This document shows positions 10,716 through 22,364 of a stretch of DNA of 64,000 bases, one piece after another. Below the pieces are notes generated by a model, which saw nothing but the letters and a program-made list of their open reading frames with translations, was not told the DNA's origin and ran no database searches. Source of the DNA: Phallus indusiatus (lineage: Eukaryota > Basidiomycota > Agaricomycetes > Phallales > Phallaceae); the NCBI GenBank assembly GCA_027605045.1, contig JAQFWX010000110.1, positions 48,043 to 112,042 of the forward strand. The letters are read 5' to 3'. How positions within the stretch are numbered: position 1 is the stretch's first letter; each line of letters starts with the position of its first letter. Both the position numbers and the translations under genes were made by a program.

Positions 10716-10831
10716 GACATTGTTTGCGGCCTAATAATGATATTTATTTTGCTGTTAGGGATGGACATATCCGAAGGTATTGATTTAAAGAATATTTGAA
10801 TACAGAGAATGACGACATTTTACTCAAGATC

Positions 10832-11668
10832 CACTGAGGACATTGCAGGGTTTGACCAAAAAAAGAATCCTAACAAAATTATAGTTCGAGGTATAGACAT
10901 ATGACAATTCACTAACTTGTAATATAATATTATAACTAATACTCAGATCAAGGGATTCTGACTTGAAAAATTGTCAGTATGTTGCTATTTTTATCTTAGT
11001 TAAATGATGTAAGAATTTTTACTTATATAATACTATCAATAACTTTTTCTATTCAATCAAACAGTATAGAAAGTAAAACATATATTATTATTAACCATAG
11101 CAGAAAATTATATAATGAAGTTAATATAATTACTTATCAATACAATTTTTCATCATAATTTTGAGGGAGTGAAAAATACTGAGTTTCTATGTAATTAAAA
11201 CTTGAGGTCACAATATGTGACATTAGAGTTTTCTCAAGATTTTCCAGGAATCCCTGTATTATTAAGGTTTTCCCAGGAAAACTCTGATATTACACAGTGT
11301 GATCTCATGCTTAAAATTAAGGTTTTTCCATGCATCTAAATTATAATAGAAATATATTTTCACAATAAATATAAAAAACATTTTTAGAACATTCTTCAAT
11401 ATGGATGATGATAATGTAAGTTTCATTCTATTCATTATTTTACTGAATGGATAACATTGATCATAGGCTTATATGATAAAGAATTATTACATAATTTGAC
11501 CAAGATAATTATACCAGTATACTGACAATTTCGCAAGCCAGAATCCCTTGAGCTGAGTATTAGTTATAATCTGATTTTGCAGTTTGGTAAATTGTCAATA
11601 GCCTATGCCTCGAACTATGATTTTCCTAAGATCCTTTTTTTTGGCTAAACCCTACAATGTCTCCAGTG
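10832..11668. mobile_element. CACTG-type non-autonomous DNA element, copy 1
   Basis: 837 bp with long terminal inverted repeats (CACTGRRGACATTGYAGGG and its complement), AT-rich, no coding frame. The same element lies inverted at 44050-44884, and its right end also lies at about 20140-20461. The flanks here (ATC/TAT) do not match, whereas copy 2 has the 3-bp TSD CTA, which fits the CACTA superfamily. Confidence 0.85.
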
Positions 11669-11969
11669 TATGGTCTTTTTAGGAAGGGAGCTGGACATGA
11701 GATGCATTTGGGGCGAGGTGGATGAATTGATGAGAGGGTGTCTGCAGAAGGCCGCTTATTCAGTTAGTGTTAGTGGATAGCGGGTAGTGAAAGCCGAACG
11801 AATACACTGTCGCTATGAGAATGTTGTGGTGGGTCAGCAAGGAATGTTGGAACGAAAGGGTGACAGAAAAAAGGGAAAGGTCAACGTGAGACTGAGAAGT
11901 TGGTGCAAGGCCTGGGAGAAATATGTTGCAGAAACAAAATCATGAATCCAAAGACGTTGATTGATAAAT
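11669..11969. other. No gene recognised
   Basis: Spacer right of the CACTG element; nothing supportable. Confidence 0.25.
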
Positions 11970-12250
11970 TAGTTGGGATGCTTTCTTCGGTATGATAAAG
12001 TGAATATACGGCGCAACACAGAAGATCTAGAGGCACTAGACTGGTGGAACGCAATGAAAACAACAATGGCGACGATGGTAGCGACAATGGGGGGAAAAGG
12101 AAGAAGAAAGAAGGAGGGCTGAGGAGCATGCAGCATGTTCAGTTCATTGCAATTGACAACTTTGTCACCGGGGCTGAAGCCGCCCTGCGACCCCCATTTG
12201 ATGCCTGATACTTTGCTGTCAGATACTAATTTCGAAACTTCGACAAGCAT
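11970..12250 (-). CDS. Possible small membrane protein fragment
   Basis: Minus-strand open frame with a polar start (GGFSPGDKVVNCNEL), a strongly hydrophobic segment (PIVATIVAIVVFIAF) and a basic tail. It may be the last exon of a larger gene. There is no splice or homology support, and the opposite strand has no better candidate. Confidence 0.25.
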
Positions 12251-14301
12251 TTGACGAAGGCTTACAATGAAAAATGTGTCAGTTTTACGAACGAAACTGA
12301 GTTGTCTAGACGTAATACTCCGCTACCATGTACAAAGATTGAAGATGACGCGGACGATAGATTCTGGCATTAAGCGCCCATTCATGCAAGGGAACACGTG
12401 CTTAGTCCAAGTCATAGTATTATTATACTACTTACTATATCTGAATCTTCAACAGAAGTTTTGAACTCCTTGACGATTGCCAATGCCCTCGACAAATTCC
12501 GAAATCCAGGGCTCTGTCAAACACTTATGTTCTTGTGCAATGTTTGGGTGTAACACTCATACCACGCATCACTTGGTGACCGGGGAAATTGTACAAGGAC
12601 AATACTTGTCAGAAAGCACCTGGAGACGCCATAAAACTAGTGCGACTATGAAAGAGTGCATGAGAATGAATATTGAGTGAGAAAATGTTCTTGTTAATCA
12701 CGCAATGAAAAGCCTTAATAGGTTGCAGTGCTGTTGGAACGTTTAACGTTCCACCTGTTGAATTTCCGCCAAATTACAACGCAACTGAATTTAGCGTCGA
12801 AACAGCACGGTATGTTTTGTACTCAAATGATGATACAAAGAGACAAACTATGTGTAGAGTTGATGATACAGAACGGGAGAGATCACAAGCTCGACTGCGC
12901 GACCTTTTATCTCTAGCTCAAGCCACAATCAATAGGATAGAGAAGCCTACTGAGTTAATTTTCACACGAAAGCCTTCATCTGATACTCCATATCCTGAAT
13001 TTGGGGATTCATATATAGCTGATGTCCCACGGGCATGTGTAGACTTGAAAGCGGGGGTAGTCGAGAATGACATAGTTTTCAACGTCCAAGCTACAATCAA
13101 AGAAATTCAAGCCATATTGGAGACTATACCGACTTGGGGCGAGCAGTTTCTCATCGCGGAAAAAACTACCATTTTTACTATTTTGACCGAAGCTTCCAAA
13201 ACCCTTTACCTTTACCAGAGAGAGGCCTGGGAACTTCAGGCTTGTATCAATACTGCTTTGTCCGTTGGACACTATCAAAACGCACGTGTTGTTATTACTG
13301 GTATATTTCACTCTGATCTTAGATGAGTTGAACATTGACATAAATTTGTTTAGATCATGATAAGAGATATGAAACTCTTAAGAAAACAAACCCCGGGCTA
13401 TTCCTCTCCTTATGGCTCGGGCTGATATCACATTATTTATGTAATTTATCACGGATGAAGTCGAACTTTATACTCACCGCTCTTAAAACTATCATTTCTG
13501 TGACGCAAAGTCAATTCGCTTCTACTCATGTCACCGACGGGAACAATGTTCCAAGTGATATTCGGACGGCGGCGACAATTTTTAGCCTCAAGCCCACGCT
13601 TACGAGATATATTTCTTGCCCGGAATGCAGAAAGCTGTATAACGCCGAGGAGACAGATTCTACGAGAGGACACCCCGAACTTTGCAGTCACAGTGAACTC
13701 CCTAATGGACCAGAATGCGGTGCACGCTTATGGAAAGTGAAACAAATCCAGGGCAATTCACATTTTGTCCCCCGCCTGACATTCATGTATCAAAATTTCC
13801 CTAATTGGCTCGCTAGACTATTATCTCGACGCGGTATAGAAAACGTCTTACGGTCTCCCCTAACATGTCCACGAGACCGACGAATAGTTCGGGATATCTG
13901 GGATGGCGAGATTGTTCAATCATTTGAAGATGAAGATGGAAAGCCATTCTTTGATTATGACGGTCCCGAATTACGCTTGCTTTTTGGCTTTGGCTACGAT
14001 AACTTCAATCCGTTCCACAATAAAGCAGGTTGCAAAAAAGGCTCTGTGGGAGCTTTGTATCTTATTTGTTTCAATCTACCCCCAGAATTACGTCTTCTCC
14101 CTGAAAACATTCTTTTATCCAGTATCGTTCCCGGTCCGAAACAACCCTCGCTAACCCAGCTCAATCACTACGTGGAACCGTTAGTTGAAGAGCTTCGAAT
14201 TTTTTACAAATTTGGGTATTATTTTCCAAGCACATTCGATTCTCCTGCCGGTGTGATCGCAAAAGGTGCCGCTTTCCCTGGTATAATGGATCTTCACGCA
14301 G

Positions 14302-14919
14302 TGTCACGACCCTCGTGCCACCCGATCCTAATCCGGACCTCGGAGAGGTCCGGCGCCCAAACCCCGTCCATATTTAGTATATCCGCCATGTCCGAGCGTC
14401 AGTACTTGCCCAACAGTGCGTAGTCCGTTATTCTGTCCACGTCCGGTAAGCCCGAGGTCCGGACTTTGTCCGGACTAGGACATTTCCTTATGGGGACATT
14501 CTGTCCGGAGTATTAGAAATCAAGTGCCAGATATGTTTCTGGTGCTGTGCAACTAGTCTCCTTTTAGTTATATCTCCTTTAGTTCTAGTAGTCTAGCTTT
14601 TTGTATTTAAAGCCCCCAGACTTCGTCTGGGGCTCCCAGTCTGAATATCAAGTCGTATTCAAGTCTATTTTAAGTCTAGCCCCAGTTAAACTCTTTATAA
14701 TCAAATCTTCTCTTATCTATCTCGTTTAAAGTCCGCTCCCAGTACTTGTCCGGACCTGCCGGACTACGTCCGGGCTGTCTTGGACTTTTAGTCCGAAATT
14801 AAGGGATATCCAGGGTCGATTGAGTCGGCGCAGCACATAAGCTGAAGCCAAGTCCCTTCTGTTCCGTAGTCCGGACTCCCTGGACTTCCGCCCAGACGCC
14901 CGGAACACGGCGCGTGACA
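14302..14919 (+). mobile_element. Solo LTR2, copy b
   Basis: 618 bp, TGTCACGACCC to GCGCGTGACA, TSD CGCAG (14297-14301 and 14920-14924). Inserted in the Plavaka transposase coding region. It differs from copy a by scattered substitutions. Confidence 0.94.
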
Positions 14920-14973
14920 CGCAGCTAGACAAGTATTTGGATTGGGTTCCTATCAAGCCAAATGGTTTTGCAC

Positions 14974-15537
14974 TAAGGCTCCCCACGGGTTTTATCCTCG
15001 GATACGGGTACCCGACCCGCAGGTATTTTTCATGGACCTGGCTGATCCGTGACCCGACCCGGATATTGACCCGTGGGTATTTCAAATACCCGAGGGTCAC
15101 ATGGGTCGACCCGTGTGACGGATAACCTGTGGGTACCCGTGTGTTACTTGCAAGTAACATCACGTATGACTAGAGAATATTAGAAGTTGTTACTACGTGA
15201 CATGGGCGCCTAAAATAGGCGCCCGACATATCTTGTAGAGAATTAAAAAATATTAATGGCATATTTTTTTATTTCTATTTTAAGTAAGATTTGAGCTCTC
15301 TAGAGCCAAAATAAATAAAAAATCATGACAAAATTCACTCAAAATTCATCCAGGTGTCACTTATATCTTATGTAAGCAGTTACCACGGGTACCCGTGGTT
15401 TCTGAAATGGCTATCCGTATCCAAGCCGGGTCAAATAGGCGCCGGGTACCCGCCAGACGGGTATCCGAGACCCGCCGGTATTTAGGCGGGTACCCGCGGA
15501 TAAAATCCCCGATATCCGCAACCCGTGGGGAGCCTTA
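14974..15537. mobile_element. hAT MITE H1
   Basis: 564 bp with terminal inverted repeats TAAGGCTCCCCACGGGTT and complement, and the 8-bp TSD TTTTGCAC (14966-14973 and 15538-15545), as expected for hAT. The subterminal regions are dense in GGTACCCG/CGGGTACC motifs. The centre is AT-rich, with no ORF of its own. The ends nearly match the autonomous hAT at 53317-57620. Confidence 0.93.
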
Positions 15538-17086
15538 TTTTGCACGCATTGTCTCCTGTCCTTGGATGACATCAATAATATTAATCCACGACTGTGGCCT
15601 CGCTGGCATACATCCAGTAAACACCGAGCTATCATGGAGGCATGGAAAGACTCGCCAACTGCGGGGAACTGAGAGGATATTTTCAAACGTTACAATATAC
15701 GGTGGACAGCTTTTTCCCGATTGCCATATTTTAACATGGAAATCATGTGTATTTTTGACCCGATGCATGCTTTTCAAAATGTTTTCCGGAATTTGGTTGA
15801 AAATACTTGGGGTATGGATGACACCAGTGCCTCAGGTGACGGTACTTTTGTTGGTTCAAGACCGCCCAGTATGGGATCATTGACAAATAACGAAGTTCTT
15901 AATGCCCTCAAAGCCATACAAATGGCGATATTGCATGGGGACAGAGTAGAATTCGAGAGAATTCCTAGAGCCCCACTATGGTTTCTCTGCGAGCGACATG
16001 AACTACGTCGAGTTGGGGAAAGGCTGCAACCATACCGACAGACTCTCTATCATTTTTATGTGAGTTTTGTATTTACTTACAATGATTGTGAAGCTCAAAC
16101 TTCATTGAAATCAGGACGGGACTCCAGCACTTCTTCTGAACGATATCCGAATTTTCGGAGCAAGACCTGCGGCTCAAGCAGCGAAAGATCAAAGAATAAT
16201 CCGAACAATGAGAGTACGGCTGGCGTCCGTTTGTGAAGAGACGCGAGCCAATACCGCAGAGTGGCTTTCCAACCAACTGAGGCCCAATATAATTCAAATA
16301 TGTCGAGAACGTGATGTGGCATTTGAATCCAATGAGTCACGGGAAATGTTGACTGCAAAACTTATACAACACGTGAGTCTTGAGATTGTTTGAAGGCCGC
16401 CCGGTATTTTTGACCTTCGTACAAAATTTAGCAATTGGCCACCCCTCTTTCCATAAGATCTGAAGACTTATCTACCGGGAAGCCAGTTCTTGGAACAGAA
16501 GAAATACAAGCTTTGGACATTGATTTTGCAAGAACGAGCTTGCCCTCTTGGGTTCAAACTGGCCCCAGGGCTTTCAATGCCAATAGTCATGGACAATTAT
16601 CAGCTTCAGAATGGAGGACTTCAGTATTGATCCGATTGGTGATAACGCTACCTCGGTTATGGTGTGAGCGAGGTCCTCGATACTCATCTATGCTTGACAA
16701 TTTTATGAATCTTGCGAATGCGGCCGTGATCGCCAGCACGAGAACAGTCAAAGCACAGCAACCCGGAGAAAATCTAAATGCGGGCACTGCCACTGACTAT
16801 GAACAAGAATATTTTAATTATCTCAAAGGACGAGTGCAATTGTATCCGACCGGCAAGATACAGCCCACGGAACATTTTGCTTACCATCTGGGCGATCAAA
16901 TGCAGGGATTTGGACCCTTGCCAATCACAAGCACAAATGCGCTTGAACGATGCAACGGCATGCTTCAAGACATTCCTACTAATAAACAATGGAGTAAGTT
17001 ATTTTGGTGTGACAAAGACTTGCAATTGTTTAAACATTTCCCAGATCATTTGGAAATAACACTTATGGATAAATTTTGCGAGGCGG

Positions 17087-17350
17087 TGTAACGTTTCGTT
17101 ACAGTTTACGATTAGCCCGGTTCTTACGGACTCACAACAAACAGTATAAAGCTGTATATTTGCAAGTGCAGGTAAGAAAGGCTGCCGGCGCCTTTACCGT
17201 TACGCGGTATTTACTGGTGTGACGGCGCCTATGTACATTACATAATACTAGGTACTTGTGCAGACGACAATCGTCTGCATACAATTGTATGTATATATGA
17301 ATATGTACTATGGTTAATAGTAGTCCGCTGCTCATAGCGGAACCGTTACA
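17087..17350 (-). mobile_element. Solo LTR-like element, family G2, copy a
   Basis: 264 bp between the TSDs GGCGG (17082-17086 and 17351-17355). Read on the minus strand it begins TGTAACGGTTCC and ends GAAACGTTACA, like the Gypsy LTR at 50120-50438. It contains the hairpin GCAGACGACAATCGTCTGC. It interrupts the transposase codon series between FCEA and GNLK. Confidence 0.88.
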
Positions 17351-18139
17351 GGCGGGGAATCTCAAAACATTGATGAACACTGACATACTCGACTGCATTC
17401 ACGAAAGGCATCCTGAAGTGGCGGGTCAACAAGACCTTCTCCGGCTGTTCGAGAAAACCTTTATGGATGAAAGAAGTTCTATGGTTCAAGAAGTAACGGA
17501 CTTTCATCAAAGCAAATATTTTTGGCCCAAAATATCTGATTTAGCCGAAAGTAGCAAGCTGAGGATAACGGGCACCGTAATGACTCTCTTGCTTGAATAT
17601 CTGAGCCGAAAATATCCTTCTCGGAATTTCATTGTTGACGGGGAAGATGTATTGTCAGAACGCATACCAGTATTCCTTCAACAAGAGAGTTGGTCGCTGA
17701 CAGAATGCCAACACTATGGTGTATATTTTAGGAAAGCTGTTCCTAGAGTCTTAACTCTCTCGAATCCGACTTCCGAATACATCCCACCTCATAGTGATAG
17801 CTATATATGGTTTCAACAAGCTTTGTCGCCTCCTACAGCCGGCATCATCACCGACATATTTGCCTATGAATATCTCTCTGGACAGGGCTCTCTACGGGAT
17901 TTTGATATATATCTTACTGTACGTACTTTTATCCCGCTAACCCCCGGAGAAGCTGCATATGATCCTTATCGAAAATACCCCATCTCGGGAGGCCGATTTT
18001 ACCGTTACGAATTGGAAGAGAACGCACAGATCATAAGCATTCATGATGTCGTTTGTCATTTGGCTGTGACGCCTTTGAAACGAGGAGAACTGCCTGGGAT
18101 CAATATACATTGTGTACATGTATTACCTTTAACTTAGGT

Positions 18140-18440
18140 ATTGATAAATCTTGCTTCCAGTTTGTCACCCTCAATGATACCTTTCCTAGCATCATCAATT
18201 CGAAGGTTTTGGTCCTTAATGACAGCATCTCTTCCCAGTGTTCATGCTAAATGAAGAATATATTGTGTTCTGTATACGTATGTACAATACAAAAGAGACT
18301 GTACACGTGTAATAAATAACACTCTCACCTATGAAATCGAGACATTTTGTCAATAACTCACATGATCTAATCCAAGCGGCTGCTGTAGAATAAACTGCGT
18401 ATGACCGCAAGAAATCAGGAAGTGCGGGCTCATTATGATA
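18140..18440 (-). pseudogene. Possible two exons of an unrecognised gene
   Basis: On the minus strand, EPALPDFLRSYAVYSTAAAW and onward reaches a donor (G|GTGAGA), then after an acceptor (CATTTAG) a second block reads HEHWEEMLSLRTKTFELM. Both are in frame across the junction. It is convergent with the transposase gene. The 5' part is missing and the family is not recognised. Confidence 0.35.
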
Positions 18441-20139
18441 TTAATGATGCCTCCAAAAAATGAGCCCGCCCTGTGAAATGAGCTCATTAAGTCCGCGTCA
18501 GCGCTTCAGAAGCTTCAGCTTTTGTGCCTTTATATATACTCCGACAAAAATGCTCAAATACAAACTGCCCCTCATTGATGTCATCACTGAATTTACTTTC
18601 ACTTTCAGCCTTCCGTGTGCTTAACGTGCATCTTTACTGTGTCATTTTTTGCCTTGAAATTGTGAGTAAAAGGTCATTTGCAGATTTTGCGTCTAGAGCA
18701 AAATCTAGAGGTGTGTTTTTATCCTTAAATTTATACTTGGTTTAATGTATCAGCCCAACAACTTACAAATAGGCTGTCCGCGGTCTTATTGGCCATTCAT
18801 ACTGTTGTTGTTCGTACCGATATATAGCTATTTATCAGATTGGGATGGGTCAAGCGGCGAGTGAGTAATTCTAAAAGAATAGCAAGATGATGTTATGAAT
18901 CTCTGGAAGTTTGGCAGACCCATTTTCCGTTATGATCATACGGCGAATACTCCAACTCATCATTCTGCAATACATTCTCGGGACCATGTCATCGCACCAG
19001 GTATGGACTACTAGGCTGTTGCATGCTCACCTAGTCTAGTAGATCTGTTGTTCTTGCTAAATGTGATTGCTTCTCTAACATGGATATCGAATGGTTTTGA
19101 GGCCCATTCGCGCCTTGGAAGATGGATTCCATTTGTATGCATGAGGCCTCGGGGTCACGTTTCATCACGCAAAACCTGCTGGTTTTGCTCTCCCTCCCTT
19201 TTTATTGCGATCGCGCATCCATTATTGTCTCAGGACCATGGCCAAATGTTTTTTGCAGATGGCATGATCGGTTGTCCGTGTTTTCGGCTGCTCCAGTATA
19301 TAAGGAGCTCGAGAATATATGCCATTGCATGTATACGTAGTCGTGTACGTATATATACATGTACTGATCGTTAACGTTTATAGCTTAGCTAGTATTAATA
19401 TTAATAGTACCGGTACCTGCCTATTATATATGTACATGTAACTAGCCGTCAAGAGGTCATGTATCATGATCAATCGTCAATCCGAGGTCTGCATTAGTGA
19501 ATTCTGGATCTGGATTCCAATGTTCCTTTACATCCTTGGGAATCCTCGGTGTCCGCCGGAATCCTCTGGAATCCTCTGGAATCCATTTTTGCAAAATTAC
19601 TCCAGCGGCAGAAATACTGTAAAAACTTCAAATTTTTATAATTGTCTATATGTAATTGATACATTCGAAAGTATGATGAAAAAAGAACAGCTTTTTTCAG
19701 ACTTTCTTGACATGTGTAAATGAAATAAAAACGATGGCTTTTTACACTATTTTTCCATTCAATTTTTCCATTGATTTGTATAGAGTTTTTATTGAGAGAG
19801 AATTTTAGTACAAATACTTTATTGATTTGATATTCTTATCAGAATACTTACAGTCATTTCGCATGAATTCAGAACTTTCAAAAAATCTGTTGAATCTTAA
19901 GACTTTTGCAGGGTTTTATGACATTCATCTATTATATTAGGTTCATAAATCTCAAAATCATTTTCACAAGAGTAATATTTAATGATTATTGCGTATTTTT
20001 CATGGATGAAAATACTGTAAAGAAAAGTAAAATTTAATTGAGATTTTTACGATTATAAATAGATTATTGTAACTCCGCCACATTACCAGATTTTTTCAAG
20101 ATTTTTGCAATTGCAAAAATCTGGGAATGCCCCCTGTGA
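18441..20139. other. No gene recognised; AT-rich, probably old repeats
   Basis: No supportable coding frame. A short tandem GGAATCCTCT lies near 19558-19583. From about 19,600 the sequence is very AT-rich and runs into the truncated CACTG element. Confidence 0.3.
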
Positions 20140-20461
20140 TAAAAAATTATGTTGATAAGTAATTATATTGACTTCATTATATAATTTTCTGCTATGGTTA
20201 ATAATAATAATATATATTTACTTTGTATACTGTTTGATTGAATAGAGAAAGTTATTGATAGTGTTATATAAGTAAAAATTCTTACATGATTTAACTAAGA
20301 TAAAAATAGCAACATACTAACAATTTTTCAAGTCAGAATCCCTTAATCTGAGTATTAGTTATAATATGATATTACAAGTTAGTGAATTGTCATATGCCTA
20401 TACCTTGAATCATAATTTTCTTAGGATTCTTTTTTGGTCAAACCCTACAATATCTCCAGTG
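20140..20461. mobile_element. CACTG-type element, right end only (copy 3)
   Basis: About 320 bp matching the right half of the copy at 44050-44884, ending CTCCAGTG at 20461. The left part differs, so this is truncated or chimeric. It abuts and truncates an LTR3 fragment. Confidence 0.7.
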
Positions 20462-20640
20462 ATGATGTCATGGGCATCATGCCAGGTACAAGTACACATT
20501 GCATGTGAGCAGAGAAATGGAAACAGAGACAGAATGAATAAGCAGAAGGTGGAAGTAAAATACGGAGATGATAAATGGAAGAGAAATAAAGTAGTACCAA
20601 TGATAATAAAAAATGAGGATGGCAGCAGCATACCCTGACA
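20462..20640 (-). mobile_element. LTR3 fragment
   Basis: Minus-strand LTR3 start (TGTCAGGGTATGCTGCTGCC) through about 180 bp, then lost at the CACTG element end. Old and diverged. Confidence 0.75.
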
Positions 20641-21397
20641 AGTTAGAAGAAAATAAAGGAAAAATGAGATCAAACACCAATGTGTTCAAATTAAGAGGTT
20701 GGGGTGTTGGGTGAAGTCAAGCAATGAAGGATGTGTTAATAGTAAAAAGAAGCATGGAATGGACTGGAATTATTGAGGGTGAGTGAAGGAGACAAGGCAA
20801 TAAGTGAAGCTGGCACTGCAGGAGGTATTGATGGGGATATGGTAAAGAAGAGTGCACAAGGGTGTTTCTTGTTTGAGTAGTGACAATTGCCCACCAAAAG
20901 GAAAAAACATGTTAAAATCACAGAGAAAGATTGATTAGTTATAGGGATAGAATTTCATGAAATAGATGGCTCACAATTGAATCACCAGAGAGAAAACTGA
21001 TTTACTGCTATTATGATTATGTAAGGCGCATGTCATTTTCAAAGTTGAAAAAAAATCGCTGCAATAAAATTATCGTATCTCAGCTTCTGATGCATGTTTT
21101 TGCCCTTTTGCACCATATGATTTGTAAAAAAATCTACTTTTAATTTTTTATCAATAATATACATTTATTCTACTTTAAAAAGATTGCAAGTTTATGAGTA
21201 GTAAATAGTAAAGAATAATGTTGTTTACTTGCGCTACAGAGAATGGTTGGCTTTTCCAGTGTATAATACTAGAGAAAATCAAATGTAAAAACTCACCACT
21301 AATTCAAACAAACCCCTACTAATATGTTTAACAACGTCGCATCGCGTCACATGTGTTGCGATCTGACACCCCAGTTCAGATAGTTCTGTGTTGTCAG
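20641..21397. other. No gene recognised; holds a Tc1 terminus at 21003-21070
   Basis: The 21003-21070 stretch (TACTGCTATTATGATTATG..) is the inverted counterpart of the right end of the Tc1/mariner element at 31768-31837. The rest has no clear content. Confidence 0.5.
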
Positions 21398-22364
21398 CAC
21401 CCTGTCACAGTATGCTGTAATGATCCGATGTGAATAGCTAAATGTATCGGCTATAAATGATCGGACTACAACTAGATATTTGTTTTGAGGTCGGTTAGTC
21501 TACCGTGGAGCGGGTCCTGGTGCTGGTTTCGGATAGAGAGTGAAAAAGAGAATGTGTGTGTATAGGGAGAGGGGAGCTGTATGTATGCGCTGATGTGGAA
21601 CCAGTACAAACAAAACACAAACAACAAATGCAACAACTAAGAGATGTTGTATGCAGGTGTGCAAGTGAGAGAATGAACTGAGAGTCGGCAATGAGCTTTG
21701 AAATGCGACTAGAATTGAGGGCCTGCAATCAATGATGACTGTATTCCTTGAGCGAGTTAGTGAATGTGACAAGATGGAAATAAAATCACTAGTTTATACT
21801 CTGAGACCTCACTCAGAGTTAATCCAAAGATATAGATATGAGCGTAGAAATAGACTAGAGATGAAACTTGACTTGAGCTGAACTTGACTTAAAACTGAAC
21901 TTGACTGAGACTTAAACTGTGAGACAACTCATCTGGTAGAATTGCTGCTGTTACAAGTATTTACATGTAGTATTTATACCTTACAGAATTTATAGCATTG
22001 GTGAGATGATCACTCATCATTCACCAGAATAACAAACAAAAGAAATAATAAGACGAAAAAGAGAAATGAGAGGATAGGAGAATCACAAGAGAAAGAAGGG
22101 AGATACAATTACAACAAAAAGAAGAGATTTCATATCGACAGGTGAAACGTTGACGGGAAAATCAAGAATAGAAAATAAAAAACAAAAGAAACACAAAAGA
22201 GAGATCGACAGGAAAAGAAGGAACTGACTTAAGGGTCTCAACGGGTATGGCACTCAGATACGGGTACCCTATCCGCGGGTATTGACAGTCACAGATCTCA
22301 TACCATACCCGAACGGATATTTTAAGTGCCGGGTACCCTTATGCGGGTACCTGTGCGGGTACGG

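Larger units (their letters stand above)
9222..10799 (+). pseudogene. Small coiled-coil protein with a C-terminal TM segment, split by nested LTRs
   Basis: Exon 1 starts at ATG 9222 (MADVSHNVEELRS), is acidic/Ser-rich and ends in a coiled coil (MRHVEMSLTEIEEHL). Exon 2 (about 9517-9660) continues it (HLQAQIEIVKICDFLKLGLEP). The junction at about 9457 is weak. The next donor is AAG|GCAAGT at 9661, a GC-AG intron candidate, with acceptor CTACAG at 9715. The last exon starts LLFIWSD, is cut after codon base AT at 9738, and resumes after the TSD at 10716 as IVCGLIMIFILLLG, a TM segment, ending in TGA at 10797-10799. The role is unknown. Without the LTR pair the frame is continuous, so the insertion destroys an otherwise readable last exon. 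Confidence 0.55.
12483..18137 (+). pseudogene. Plavaka/Tnp2-type (CACTA-like) transposase gene with three insertions
   Basis: The gene starts near ATG 12483 with a Cys/His-rich segment (LCSCAMFGC..) and continues through exons at about 12730-13330 and 13380-14301. Motifs in order are: CPEC..LY and CGARL; FPNWLARLLSRRGIE; DGKPFFDYDGPELRL; the FGFGYDNFNPF..NKAG block; NLPPELRLLPEN and SIVPGPKQP; WFCTHC; LPYFNMEIMCIFDPMH; and a C-terminal region with SNALERCNG-like residues (about 16930). Introns at 16061-16115 (GTGAGT..CAG) and 16375-16432 (GTGAGT..TAG) splice in frame. These are hallmarks of Transposase_21/Tnp2 proteins of basidiomycete Plavaka elements. It is interrupted by LTR2-b, hAT MITE H1 and G2-a. 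Removing each insertion with one TSD copy restores the frame. One in-frame TGA remains at 15670-15672. TAG at 18135-18137 ends it. Confidence 0.82.

Noticed and set aside
19040..19374. 72- and 108-codon frames
   Set aside because: Overlapping in two frames, no motif, no splice signals, compositional bias only.
21500..21772. Minus ORFs in the X leader region
   Set aside because: Pyrimidine-rich leader sequence; frames differ between X copies.
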